Assembly: GCA_000953695.1 (NCBI GenBank)
Contig: LN554846.1
Span: 1,798,001 to 1,862,000 of the forward strand
DNA: 64,000 nt
Direction of reading: 5' to 3'
Source of the DNA: Aliivibrio wodanis
GTDB taxonomy: Bacteria > Pseudomonadota > Gammaproteobacteria > Enterobacterales > Vibrionaceae
Below, piece after piece: positions 52,842 to 61,772 of the stretch. Made by a program: the position numbers and the translations under genes. The notes below the pieces were generated by a model. The model was not told where the DNA came from, made no database searches, and was given only the letters and a program-made list of their open reading frames with translations. Within the stretch, counting starts at the first letter, position 1. Each line of letters begins with the position of its first letter.

Positions 52842-55800
52842 TTAAATATTGGTCAGTAGCGCTTGTAGTGGATGCTTCAATTGCTCTCCTTCAAATCGCT
52901 TAACCTGACTTCGACATGAATAACCTGTTATCAAACAACGATCTTTTTCCAACGTAGATAAATTGCTCTTCCAGCTTAGTTCATAAATTGCTTTCGATGT
53001 TTCCAATTTATCAGCTTCATGTCCATAAGTTCCCGCCATACCACAACAACCTACAGGCACTGTTACTAATGTTAGACCAAAATGCTGAAAAATCTTGCCC
53101 CACTCTTTTTCTGAGTTTGGCATTTTAGTTTTTTCAGTGCAATGGGCAAAAAGTTGCCAAGGTCGAGTATCAAATACCGTCGCTTTTGTAAAAGAAGATA
53201 ATTTAGGATACAACCACTCATGTACAGTTAATACCGTAAAATCACCTCGTTTATCCGCTAACATTTCATTATATTCATCTCTATAGCAGAGAACTAATGC
53301 AGGATCTACGCCAACCATTGGAATATTTAAAGTCGCAATCTGATTTAAAAACTCACTACTAGATTTTGCAGTTGAGGTAAATTGTTTTAAAAATCCTTTT
53401 ACATGCTGAGCCTTACCATTTGGTTTAAATGGTAACAATATAGGTTTTAAGCCTAAGCGCTGAATTAACTCTGCAAAATCACTAACAACACTTGCATCAT
53501 AGTAACTGGTGAAAGGGTCTTGAACAATCAATACACATTGCTGACGCTCTGTATCAGACATACCTTTTAAATTGTTAAAATTAAAAATAGGAAGGTGTTT
53601 CTCTTTGCATCTATCTTTTAAAGTAGGGACAGAAAGCAATGGCATATCTACATAACCAATTGTTTTTTCAGTTAAGGATTGAGTTAACGGCTGACCTAAT
53701 ACTGTATTAACAACTTTAGGCATTACCGCCATTAACGGGAGCATTGTCTCTATATTCGCAACCATATAATCTTTCATTGGACGTTGATAGCGACTGTGAT
53801 AAATATTTAAAAATCGAGAACGAAAACTAGGAACGTCAACCTTAATTGGGCACTGACTTGCACAAGCCTTACATGCTAAACATCCCATCATTGCTTCATG
53901 TACTTCATGAGAATAATCGTATTCTTTATCTTTATTCATGCAGTTACGAATACGATCAATAATCTGTTTTATGCTGGTACGCTTAGTTAAAAGACTTTGT
54001 TCAAGCGCGATTGGGTCAATACCTTGCTCTGACAGCTGACGTAACCATTCACGCACTAAACCTGCACGACCTTTTGGTGAATGACGACGATCAGCAGTTA
54101 CCTTCATCGATGGGCACATGGGTGAGCTAGCTTCATAATTAAAACAGAGGCCATTACCATTACATTCCATAGCTTGATTAAAGCTATCCCTTACTTCAAT
54201 AGGAATTTGACGATCATAATAGCCCCTTTTAGTATCACTCACTCTCACTAGCTGATCAGTACTTTCAAGTGGAGTACAAATTTTTCCTGGGTTCATTTTA
54301 TTATGTGGATCAAAAGCTCCTTTGACTCGGCGAAGCTCCATAAATAACTCTTCCCCGAAAAACTCTGGGCCATATTCTGATCGGAAGCCCTTACCGTGCT
54401 CTCCCCACATCAAACCACCGTACTTGGAAACTAAAGCCACCACTTGATCGGAAATGGTATGCATCAAGGCTTCCTGTTTTGGATCACACATATCCAATGC
54501 AGGACGAACATGTAAAACTCCAGCATCCACATGTCCAAACATGCCATAATTCAATTGATATGAATCTAATAACTCTCTAAACTCTTGAATAAAGTCAGCA
54601 AGATTCTCAGGTGGAACACAAGTGTCCTCTGCAAAAGCAACAGGTTTTGCTGCCCCTTTTGTTGCCCCTAATAAGCCTACCGCTTTTTTTCGCATAGCAT
54701 AGATCCGACCGATACTGGCCACATCAGTCGTCACTTGGTAACCAATAATACCTGCCGTTTCTGATTGCATTAATTCATCGAGCTTATTAGTAAGGCTTGC
54801 TATTTGCTGCTCTACCACGTCAAGATCAGTGCCTGCAAACTCAACCATATTTAAGCCAAGCATTTCTTTATTTGGTACATCTGTGATCAAATCACTAACG
54901 CTATGCCAAACAATATCTTGTTTTGCAAAGTTTAAAACGCGTGAATCAATGGTTTCAACAGAGAGCGCATTCGCTTCCACCATAAATGGAGCATTACGAA
55001 GAGCTGCATCGAAGCTATTATATTTAACATTAATTAATGTTCTGGCTTTTGGGATCTGCGTAATATTAACTTTGGCCTCAGTTAAAAAGGCTAATGATCC
55101 CTCTGCACCACATAACACCCGCGTTATATCAAATTGGTCAAGCTCAGTATCGAGTGCATTTTTTAAATCGTAACCAGTTAAAAATCGATTAAGATCTGGA
55201 AATTTATCTTCTATTTTCTGACGATTATCACGACAGACACTCGCTGTGATATCTAATACTGAGCGCACGCTTTCAGGTTGTTTATCATAAGAAATCTCTG
55301 TATTCAAACATGAACCATTGGCTAGTACAGCAGTGACTGCTAGCACATGATCTGATGTTTTCCCGTATTTAAGTGAGCCTTGGCCGGACGCATCTGTGTT
55401 AATCATCCCCCCAAGAGTCGCTCTATTACTGGTTGATAAATCAGGGGAAAAGAAATATCCGTATGGCCGTAATACATCATTCAATTGATCTTTAATCAAA
55501 CCAGTTTGGACTCTTGCCCACCCTTGTTCGATATTAATCTCTAATACTTGATTCATATAGCGAGACAAATCAACCACTACGCCTTGTGTAAGCGATTGAC
55601 CATTCGTTCCGGTACCGCCTCCTCGGGGAGAAAACGTCACTGCCTTATACTTATCTTCACTTGCCAATCTTGCTAAGCATTCAACATCTTTGGTGTTTTT
55701 AGGCAATAAAACCGCTTGTGGTAATTGCTGATATACACTGTTATCAGTAGCAACAGCTAAGCGACTTGAATAGGTCGTTTCTATATCGCCGCTAAAATCA

Positions 55801-55874
55801 CGTTGTTTTAATGTCTCTAAATAATCTAAGACCGTTGGGTCGATAATAGATTGATATGGTAATACTGGTAACAT
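52842..55874 (-). CDS. ydiJ: FAD and Fe-S D-2-hydroxyglutarate dehydrogenase (YdiJ type)
   Basis: A 1010-residue flavin/iron-sulfur oxidoreductase, close to E. coli YdiJ through its length. An FAD-binding (PCMH) domain (about 45-220) has SPRGGGTGTNGQSLTQGVVV and STSNRATLGGMINTDASGQG. An FAD-linked oxidase C-terminal domain follows, with GMFGHVDAGVLHVRPALDMC. A ferredoxin-like cluster CLACKACASQCP lies near 661, and a CCG domain (VGCCGMAGTYGHE) near 943. The family oxidises D-2-hydroxyglutarate to 2-oxoglutarate. Start ATG 55874 has AAGGAG 9 nt upstream; a TTG at 55892 is also open but poor. Confidence 0.95.
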   Translation of the reverse strand: MLPVLPYQSIIDPTVLDYLETLKQRDFSGDIETTYSSRLAVATDNSVYQQLPQAVLLPKNTKDVECLARLASEDKYKAVTFSPRGGGTGTNGQSLTQGVVVDLSRYMNQVLEINIEQGWARVQTGLIKDQLNDVLRPYGYFFSPDLSTSNRATLGGMINTDASGQGSLKYGKTSDHVLAVTAVLANGSCLNTEISYDKQPESVRSVLDITASVCRDNRQKIEDKFPDLNRFLTGYDLKNALDTELDQFDITRVLCGAEGSLAFLTEAKVNITQIPKARTLINVKYNSFDAALRNAPFMVEANALSVETIDSRVLNFAKQDIVWHSVSDLITDVPNKEMLGLNMVEFAGTDLDVVEQQIASLTNKLDELMQSETAGIIGYQVTTDVASIGRIYAMRKKAVGLLGATKGAAKPVAFAEDTCVPPENLADFIQEFRELLDSYQLNYGMFGHVDAGVLHVRPALDMCDPKQEALMHTISDQVVALVSKYGGLMWGEHGKGFRSEYGPEFFGEELFMELRRVKGAFDPHNKMNPGKICTPLESTDQLVRVSDTKRGYYDRQIPIEVRDSFNQAMECNGNGLCFNYEASSPMCPSMKVTADRRHSPKGRAGLVREWLRQLSEQGIDPIALEQSLLTKRTSIKQIIDRIRNCMNKDKEYDYSHEVHEAMMGCLACKACASQCPIKVDVPSFRSRFLNIYHSRYQRPMKDYMVANIETMLPLMAVMPKVVNTVLGQPLTQSLTEKTIGYVDMPLLSVPTLKDRCKEKHLPIFNFNNLKGMSDTERQQCVLIVQDPFTSYYDASVVSDFAELIQRLGLKPILLPFKPNGKAQHVKGFLKQFTSTAKSSSEFLNQIATLNIPMVGVDPALVLCYRDEYNEMLADKRGDFTVLTVHEWLYPKLSSFTKATVFDTRPWQLFAHCTEKTKMPNSEKEWGKIFQHFGLTLVTVPVGCCGMAGTYGHEADKLETSKAIYELSWKSNLSTLEKDRCLITGYSCRSQVKRFEGEQLKHPLQALLTNI

Positions 55875-56090
55875 TGCTCCCTGCTCCTTCAATCGCTGAT
55901 CCTCAGCGTCATTAATGTTGTTCTACACACACTTTACAACATCTCGAATGGATAAAACATCTCGTCTATGCTATATCGGTTAAATATTTATAATTATATT
56001 GTAATACACACAAGTCAAACAGCATGGTATTCTTAAATTAGTTACTTATATACCACTTCATCTAATCGTGACATTTCTATAGAGAAAACT

Positions 56091-56783
56091 ATGAAAGCGG
56101 CAATGAAAAAAACAAAAACAATCACTACTGATGACATTCTACTTACGCTATGTCGTTCAATGTCTGGTGTTTTAACTAAAGCCACAAATAGCTCAGTAAA
56201 TTACTCTGCAATGGTACAAAAAATCTCAAAAACAAGTCTTAAACCTGATTTTGGCTGTTTTGTACTCTTTGATGGCGGATTTTCTGGTTTAGTTGTCACA
56301 AACTTTACTAAAGATTCAGCATTAGAGTTATACACAAAGTACATGCGAAATATGGGAATGCCAGAAGAAGAACTTGCAATTTTACACACATCTGATGAGG
56401 TCGGTGATATATTAGGCGAGCTAATGAATCAAATTGTAGGTGATTTTACTGGCCAAATCCGTAAGACATTGCAAACAACTATTTCGCAGAACCAACCTAA
56501 AATGTTATCACTTAACAAGCAGATTATTCTGTCAGTTGATACTAATTTAGATCGCCCACAGGCACGTCGTGTTACCTTTACAACTGAAGATAATAATATT
56601 TTCTATCTTGAGCTAGCAATGGATAAAACAGAATTTATTCAACTTGAAGAGTTCGAACAAGAAGAAGAATTTGATACTGATGACCTATTTGAACAACACA
56701 AAGGTACATCAAAAAAATCATCTACAAAAGAAGCAAGTAATCAAGATATCGATGATTCACTATTTGATGAACTAGGGATCTAG
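56091..56783 (+). CDS. DUF3334 protein, CheC/CheX-like
   Basis: A 230-residue cytoplasmic protein of the Vibrio DUF3334 family. A segment EVGDILGELMNQIVGDFTGQ (about 103-122) resembles the E-x2-N phosphatase motif helix of CheC/CheX/FliY proteins, with GFSGLVVTNFTKDSAL before it in the position of the preceding strand and helix. The C-terminal 45 residues are acidic and disordered (EEFEQEEEFDTDDLFEQ). A role in dephosphorylating CheY-like receivers is inferred from this resemblance only. It is convergent with the GGDEF gene, 4 nt apart. Confidence 0.78.
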   Translation: MKAAMKKTKTITTDDILLTLCRSMSGVLTKATNSSVNYSAMVQKISKTSLKPDFGCFVLFDGGFSGLVVTNFTKDSALELYTKYMRNMGMPEEELAILHTSDEVGDILGELMNQIVGDFTGQIRKTLQTTISQNQPKMLSLNKQIILSVDTNLDRPQARRVTFTTEDNNIFYLELAMDKTEFIQLEEFEQEEEFDTDDLFEQHKGTSKKSSTKEASNQDIDDSLFDELGI

Positions 56784-56787
56784 TATC

Positions 56788-58074
56788 TTAGATATTTGTT
56801 GTTAATGTAATGGTGTTCCTTTGCGATTTTTTTCCAGCATAGAGAGCACCATCTGCCGCTTTAATATAGTCTGTAATATTCTCTACCTGAATATTTTTGC
56901 ATTGTTGGCTATGTATACCTATTGATAATGTCACTCTATCTGACACTAATGATGCCTCATTCAAGATATTTAAATCAAACAACTCTTGCTGCGCAGCTAT
57001 TGCAATCTTTTCTGCCTCTTCAAGATGGGTATCTTTCATCAAAATTAAAATCTCATCACCACCGTAACGAAAAATATAATCCTCCCGTCGATTAAAATGA
57101 TTTAGTAATAAATTCGCAATAGAGATAAGTACCTTATCCCCTGCATCATGCCCATATAAATCATTAAATCCTTTGTAATAATCAACATCGATCATAAGTG
57201 TTGCTAGAGGTTTACTCTGAGAATAAGAGTGCGAGAGTAAGTCTGGAGACAAACGCTCAAGTTCATGACGGTTATTTAAACCAGTAAGAGGGTCTCTAGT
57301 TGAAATGTACTCTAACTGTTTATTTATTGATTCTAATTCTTTTTGCTTCGCCAGTAATTCTTGTTTTTGTTGCACATTCTTTATCGCCACTGCTAAAAAG
57401 TTAACTAACTGAATAACTAATTTTAAATGATGCGGTTTATACTGATGTGTTTCCATATGTTGAACAGTCATTACCCCTAATAGAGTCTCCCCTAAAGTAA
57501 TAGGAACATAGATAACTGATGCCGTACTTTCTTTTGTATCATCACCGACCCAAACTTCTTCATTTATAGGGTCATGATCTAAATAGCCACGAACTTCATC
57601 ATAACTTGCTGCAGTCAATAATAGTGACTCACGGTGCTTCAAGCAATATTGTCCTAGCACCTTAACACTGTCACATTTTACTGAGAATGAAGCTAAAAAC
57701 TTTTGATTTTCATATAAATAATCATAATTCAATACATTCATTTTCTCATCATAAAGAGCAATACCTACAAATGTAGCGGGAATAATTTGTTGGATATCAT
57801 GAAACAATGATTCAACTCCTTGATAAAGATTATCCGCGATAGCTAGCTTCTGACCAAGTAAAGACATTCGATCTAAGTATTCATTAACCGACTCAAAGGT
57901 AAGCTGCTCTTTTTGTTTTTTAATCATATCAATCATGGATTGAAAATATGAATTCTCTCGCTGCTTCAGCGCTAATAATTTTGATTCCGCAAACTCTAAT
58001 TGTTTATCTATCAAACATTGAAATGAGTCCATATACCCTAGCTGGGTCAAAGCTTCTCTTTTATACTTAAACAC
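56788..58074 (-). CDS. GAF-GGDEF diguanylate cyclase (3' part of a split TPR-GAF-GGDEF gene)
   Basis: A 428-residue frame opening formally at GTG 58074 without a ribosome site. It has a coiled N-terminal region, a GAF domain (about 80-235, IPATFVGIALYDEKMNVLNY, VIYVPITLGETLLGVMTVQH) and a GGDEF domain (about 260-428). The GGDEF domain has DPLTGLNNRHELE, MIDVDYYKGFNDLYGHDAGD and the active site RYGGDEILIL (GGDEI at about 337), with the inhibitory RxxD site RRED in FNRREDYIFRYGGDE. The frame is open upstream to about 58277 and reads as TPR-like helices (LLLENKRYQEALDFCDEVEK), continuing the preceding gene in another frame. It is therefore probably the downstream half of one roughly 716-residue protein. 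Confidence 0.85.
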   Translation of the reverse strand: MFKYKREALTQLGYMDSFQCLIDKQLEFAESKLLALKQRENSYFQSMIDMIKKQKEQLTFESVNEYLDRMSLLGQKLAIADNLYQGVESLFHDIQQIIPATFVGIALYDEKMNVLNYDYLYENQKFLASFSVKCDSVKVLGQYCLKHRESLLLTAASYDEVRGYLDHDPINEEVWVGDDTKESTASVIYVPITLGETLLGVMTVQHMETHQYKPHHLKLVIQLVNFLAVAIKNVQQKQELLAKQKELESINKQLEYISTRDPLTGLNNRHELERLSPDLLSHSYSQSKPLATLMIDVDYYKGFNDLYGHDAGDKVLISIANLLLNHFNRREDYIFRYGGDEILILMKDTHLEEAEKIAIAAQQELFDLNILNEASLVSDRVTLSIGIHSQQCKNIQVENITDYIKAADGALYAGKKSQRNTITLTTNI

Positions 58075-58244
58075 TTGAAAATGACTTAAAATATTTTGTT
58101 GATAATAAGGTGCTTTTTCAACCTCATCACAAAAATCTAAGGCTTCTTGATATCTTTTATTTTCCAGTAAGAGTTGAGTAAATAATAATCCACACTCTTC
58201 AATTCCTTGTGGATCTTGCTGTACTTTAAATGCCTGAAAACTAC

Positions 58245-58937
58245 TTATATAAAAACATTCAGCTTGCTTAATATTTCCTTTTTTTGTTCTAAAACTGCGG
58301 TATATAACTCAGCATAAGGAATACCTCGATCATACTGGATCTCTTCTGCTAGTGATAAACTCTTATATAACCAGTGGCTCGCATCTTCAAATTCATTAAG
58401 ATGCACCATTGAATGCCCCAAATTAAGATAAGCGAGTACTGAAAGAGGTGCGTTTTTAAAATAGCGAAGTACATTAACAGCTTTTAAAGCATGATTAGCA
58501 GAGCTTGAATAATCAAGTATTTGGCTATAGATACCAGAAATGTTGACATGCAATAAAGCTTGATAGGCTTGATCACTGTATTGCTGTGATTCTTCAGCTC
58601 GAAGAAAATACTGTAATGATGTTTGGTAATCACTCAGAAAGGAATAAAGCGTCCCTAAGTGAAGCAAGATAAAAGAATATAATTGCTCTTCGCCTTCTTT
58701 TTCACAACGCTCTAAAATCTGCTGAAACTCAATGGCCGCTTGCTCAAAATCCGTTGAACGATAGATACGATAAACATACAAAAAATCAAGAAACAGTTTT
58801 TTGGGTTCTAGCTGCTCTTCTATATATAATGCTTTAATCTTATCAATTGCAGAGTCAATCGCATTAACTGCTCTATCATCTTGAATACAACAAACTATTG
58901 CACGAGATTTTAACTCTGCATTAGAAGAACTCGACAT
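58245..58937 (-). CDS. TPR protein (5' part of a split TPR-GAF-GGDEF gene)
   Basis: A 230-residue frame with AGGT 8 nt before ATG 58937. It holds TPR-like helix pairs (AAIEFQQILERCEKEGEEQL, LYSFILLHLGTLYSFLSDYQ, TSLQYFLRAEESQQYSDQAY, HALKAVNVLRYFKNAPLSVL). It ends at TAA 58245 just after an A7 run. A -1 shift at that run (58278-58284) continues as KKGNIKQAECFYISSFQAFK, more TPR sequence, and joins the GAF-GGDEF frame without a stop. So this is the N-terminal sensor or scaffold half of a larger signalling protein, either disrupted, misread, or joined by programmed frameshifting. Confidence 0.8.
   Translation of the reverse strand: MSSSSNAELKSRAIVCCIQDDRAVNAIDSAIDKIKALYIEEQLEPKKLFLDFLYVYRIYRSTDFEQAAIEFQQILERCEKEGEEQLYSFILLHLGTLYSFLSDYQTSLQYFLRAEESQQYSDQAYQALLHVNISGIYSQILDYSSSANHALKAVNVLRYFKNAPLSVLAYLNLGHSMVHLNEFEDASHWLYKSLSLAEEIQYDRGIPYAELYTAVLEQKKEILSKLNVFI
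58278..58284 (-). other. A AAA AAG slippery heptamer at the split of the TPR-GGDEF gene
   Basis: In the TPR frame the codons read CAA AAA AAG GAA, so A AAA AAG stands exactly in the X XXY YYZ phase for -1 slippage, as in dnaX of E. coli. A -1 shift enters the frame that reaches the GAF-GGDEF domain. No convincing upstream Shine-Dalgarno-like stimulator or strong downstream stem was found. Confidence 0.55.
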
Positions 58938-59124
58938 TTAAATTACCTAGCATGTATGACATAATTTCATTTTTCCGCATAGTACACTTTAATTTTACCT
59001 AATTCCAACGACCTCTCAACCTTTAATAAACTCATCGCAATAAGCCAATTAGATAACTCTATTTTCTTCCAAATAAAGGCATAGACAGGTAAAATGGTTG
59101 CCCCATAAAAACTAAGGTAAATTT

Positions 59125-59814
59125 ATGTCATCTGCAAAGCAAAAGGCTCTAAAAAAGATCGCTAAATGTCTTGAACTTGGTAATTCAGCAAATGTGAATG
59201 AAGCCGCTCAAGCCATTAGAATGGCGCATCGCCTTATGCTTAAATATGGTCTTGAAAAAGATGATATTGAATTTATCAAGATGGGGAAGACTCAAAGCTC
59301 TCACCTTCTTCCTGCTAATGTGGGGAGCAATATTTTGAAAATCATTCGTGGTATTAATACTCGATTTGGAGTAGAGGCAGTTTTACTCAATCACAAAGGG
59401 TTAAAGAAGGTTGAGTTTATTGGCTCAGCTGATCGTGCTATTTTTGCCGCTTTTGCTTTTGACATTGTATATCGAGAAATGAATGAACAAACTGGGCAGT
59501 TCAAAAATAGCTTTGCAGGCTCAGGTAAAGGTCAATTAGAGGTCACCAAACGTGTTAATTCTTTCTTAGCAGGTTGGATTGAAGGAGCTCTTGAAAAGCT
59601 TCCTGTCATTGCTCCTGACGATGAATCAGCAAATAAAATTAATGACTATATTGATAAAGAATTTAAAAATATTGACCGCGAAACTTTTAAACAACAATTA
59701 AAAGACGCCATGGCTAATATTACCGCTGACTATGAAAAAGGGTTAAAAAAAGGAAGGACTCTTTCAGTTAACCGCCCTGTTGCTGGAGCACAAGCACCAA
59801 AACTACTTGAGTAA
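59125..59814 (+). CDS. DUF2786 family protein
   Basis: A 229-residue cytoplasmic protein. The DUF2786 helix pair is at the N-terminus (KQKALKKIAKCLELGNSANV, NEAAQAIRMAHRLMLKYGL). A second conserved region follows (RFGVEAVLLNHKGLKKVEFI, GSADRAIFAAFAFDIVYREM, RVNSFLAGWIEGALEKLP) resembling the DUF7168-type companion domain. The C-terminus is basic and flexible. Phage and chromosomal copies of this family exist and function is unknown. AAGG 8 nt before the ATG is the ribosome site. Confidence 0.85.
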   Translation: MSSAKQKALKKIAKCLELGNSANVNEAAQAIRMAHRLMLKYGLEKDDIEFIKMGKTQSSHLLPANVGSNILKIIRGINTRFGVEAVLLNHKGLKKVEFIGSADRAIFAAFAFDIVYREMNEQTGQFKNSFAGSGKGQLEVTKRVNSFLAGWIEGALEKLPVIAPDDESANKINDYIDKEFKNIDRETFKQQLKDAMANITADYEKGLKKGRTLSVNRPVAGAQAPKLLE

Positions 59815-59851
59815 CACTTTAGTAGCAACCTGATAACAATACAACCCAGCA

Positions 59852-59865
59852 TTGATCTAAATCAA
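59852..59865. promoter_or_regulatory. perfect FNR box upstream of the 62-residue gene
   Basis: TTGATCTAAATCAA matches the FNR consensus TTGAT-N4-ATCAA exactly. It lies 82 bp before the ATG at 59947, a distance that allows activation with a leader of about 40 nt. Anaerobic control of the small gene is the simplest reading. Confidence 0.8.
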
Positions 59866-59886
59866 AAGTAGACTTCAGGTTGCACG

Positions 59887-59914
59887 ATACCTTTAAGTTG
59901 TTAGCTAAAGGTAT
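59887..59914 (+). promoter_or_regulatory. leader hairpin and duplicated ribosome-site sequence
   Basis: ATACCTTTA (59887-59895) and TAAAGGTAT (59906-59914) form a 9-bp perfect inverted repeat with a 10-nt loop, either an operator or a leader hairpin. Just downstream TATCAAGGA occurs twice (59912-59920 and 59930-59938), and the second copy holds the AAGGAG ribosome site. Confidence 0.5.
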
Positions 59915-59946
59915 CAAGGAAACTAAATGTATCAAGGAGTGATTTT

Positions 59947-60135
59947 ATGACTTTATTAAGAAACCCTAAGTGTTATACCGATGTGTGTATTAATGGTAAG
60001 TGGTACCACTACGATCATTGCGGTACCACTGTTTACATGTTGAAAGGTGGTGCTTCTGCTGAGTTCGCTCTTGACTCAGAGCCTCTAACGGAGGACGAAC
60101 TAATCGATAAAATCAAACAAATTAGTCCTCTTTAA
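59947..60135 (+). CDS. small protein of unknown function, probably FNR-controlled
   Basis: A 62-residue protein, MTLLRNPKCYTDVCINGKWY then HYDHCGTTVYMLKGGASAEF. Three cysteines and two histidines (C9, C14, H21, H24, C25) in the first 25 residues could bind a metal or form a redox centre. No membrane segment. AAGGAG 8 nt before the ATG is a strong ribosome site, and a perfect FNR box lies upstream. The stop codon overlaps the stop of the convergent GntR gene by 4 nt. Not recognised; possibly related to small anaerobically induced proteins, but this is inference. Confidence 0.75.
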   Translation: MTLLRNPKCYTDVCINGKWYHYDHCGTTVYMLKGGASAEFALDSEPLTEDELIDKIKQISPL

Positions 60136-60821
60136 TCAATTTCTACTGCTACCATATCATGACAAATACGTAGTTCCTGCAATAAATAAGCACTCTCTTT
60201 ATTATTTATTGCAGTCTGAGTTACTGATAACAATATACTTCCACTACTAATATGTAACGCACTAGACTCAAACCCTGTCGCTGGTGCGATGCCGACTTCA
60301 ACTCTATTTCGATTCGCCTTATATAAATAATGTTCTTGCAGGTATTCTACAAGGTTTTCCTCTCGATCCATCTTTTCAATAGATGAAAATTCACTTTCAG
60401 CAACATACTGATATTGAATCGCTGCGCTTCGTCCCTCAATCAACCATAGTTTGGTGTATTGACGCACATAAGAAAAAGGCTCTAATTGAAGTTTATCGGC
60501 GATTTCTTTTGGTGCAAGAAGCCTTTTTTCATCTAAGCATCTTGTTGAAAATAGCCATTTCTGTGCTTGAAGTATTATAGAGAGATCTGTATCGAACTTG
60601 GGGTTGAAACAGAACCTTGCTGCCGAAATAAACCAACCTCGCCTCTCTTCCCGATAGATTTTACCAGAAAGAGCAAGGTGATTAAGTGCTTCACGTAAGG
60701 TTATACGTGTTGTCGAAAATGACTCAGCTAGTACTCTTTCTGAAGGTAATTTATGCCCTGCTTTTAGCATGCCACTTTCGATTTGCTCCTCGATAGCGTC
60801 TTTTATTGCTAAATATTGCAT
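60132..60821 (-). CDS. GntR-family regulator, HutC/UTRA type
   Basis: A 229-residue transcriptional regulator. The winged helix-turn-helix is at the N-terminus (about 1-70: AIKDAIEEQIESGMLKAGHK, LPSERVLAESFSTTRITLRE, ALNHLALSGKIYREERRGWF). A UTRA ligand-binding domain follows (about 85-225, IEGRSAAIQYQYVAESEFSS, LSVTQTAINNKESAYLLQEL). The ligand is unknown. It begins 9 nt after the siroheme-synthase-like gene on the same strand, so they are probably co-transcribed, with this gene second. Confidence 0.88.
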   Translation of the reverse strand: MQYLAIKDAIEEQIESGMLKAGHKLPSERVLAESFSTTRITLREALNHLALSGKIYREERRGWFISAARFCFNPKFDTDLSIILQAQKWLFSTRCLDEKRLLAPKEIADKLQLEPFSYVRQYTKLWLIEGRSAAIQYQYVAESEFSSIEKMDREENLVEYLQEHYLYKANRNRVEVGIAPATGFESSALHISSGSILLSVTQTAINNKESAYLLQELRICHDMVAVEID

Positions 60822-60830
60822 TCACACTCC

Positions 60831-61772
60831 TTAAAGTGATGGAACATAAATATCCGTTGATAAGTAATTTTGAAGTTGAGTATTAGAGATAAGCTGGCCT
60901 TTTTTCATTAAAATGGTCACTCTAATCTGCTCTTTTTCAGCTTGTTGCAGGTAATCTGCTATTTCTTGCTCAGAACTAACAGAAATACGTTCAGCATCAC
61001 GACGGCATAGTTCCACAAACTCTGACGGGCAATCATTAAGATAAATCACCCATTCCGCTTGTTGCATTAATCGCAATGATTTTAAGGTTAGCATTTCTGT
61101 TTCATGGTGATATTCAATCCAATTGCGCTCAGCTTTAACACTAATATCTTTTGAAAGATAAAGAGAGAACAGTTGCTCTAGTTCATTTCGAGTTGTAATG
61201 GCTTCTATTTCTGGTGAACGTAGGAATATTTCCCAAAATTTTCGTCTTTCATCAACAGTGGCAAAGTGCTGCTTGATCACATTTCTTTTGTCCGCCCCAA
61301 AATCCGCAAGCATTGCTATCTTTGATGACAATTGAGTTTCTAACTGTTCTCGTATTATCCGAATTAATACAGGTGAAGATCCCCCACTTGAAATAGCGAT
61401 TTGTACCCGACCGCGATTCACCATTGATGGCGTAATGAAATCACAATGTTCAGTATCATCAACAACATTGACTAAAATCCCCGCATCATGGGCATCATGA
61501 TATACCTGGTGATTCAATTCGGAATTATCAGTTGTTGCCCACACTTGAATGTATTCTTGGTTTAATAAGTCACGATGATAAAAGCCTTTAGTGTATTGAA
61601 TCTTACCTTCTTCTACATAATTCATTAGGTATGTTTTTATTGAAGGGGCAATCACTGTGATATCTGCATCAGCTTGCAATAACATGTCTATTTTACGACA
61701 CGCAACTTCCCCACCACCAACCACTAATACAGGTCGTTTTTTAATATCCATAAATATGGGAAAATATCTCAT
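60831..61772 (-). CDS. siroheme synthase-like precorrin-2 dehydrogenase/ferrochelatase with SUMT remnant
   Basis: A 313-residue protein. Residues 1 to about 205 match the CysG N-terminal half: VLVVGGGEVACRKIDMLLQA (NAD loop, GGGEVA at 19-24), VWATTDNSELNHQVYHDAHD, VNVVDDTEHCDFITPS and VQIAISSGGSSPVLIRIIRE. This part oxidises precorrin-2 to sirohydrochlorin and inserts iron to make siroheme. From about 227, LTLKSLRLMQQAEWVIYLND, then ELCRRDAERISVSSE, resembles the start of the CysG methyltransferase domain, but the protein ends before most of it. So it lacks SUMT activity and needs a separate methyltransferase. It is followed by the GntR gene. Confidence 0.9.
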   Translation of the reverse strand: MRYFPIFMDIKKRPVLVVGGGEVACRKIDMLLQADADITVIAPSIKTYLMNYVEEGKIQYTKGFYHRDLLNQEYIQVWATTDNSELNHQVYHDAHDAGILVNVVDDTEHCDFITPSMVNRGRVQIAISSGGSSPVLIRIIREQLETQLSSKIAMLADFGADKRNVIKQHFATVDERRKFWEIFLRSPEIEAITTRNELEQLFSLYLSKDISVKAERNWIEYHHETEMLTLKSLRLMQQAEWVIYLNDCPSEFVELCRRDAERISVSSEQEIADYLQQAEKEQIRVTILMKKGQLISNTQLQNYLSTDIYVPSL

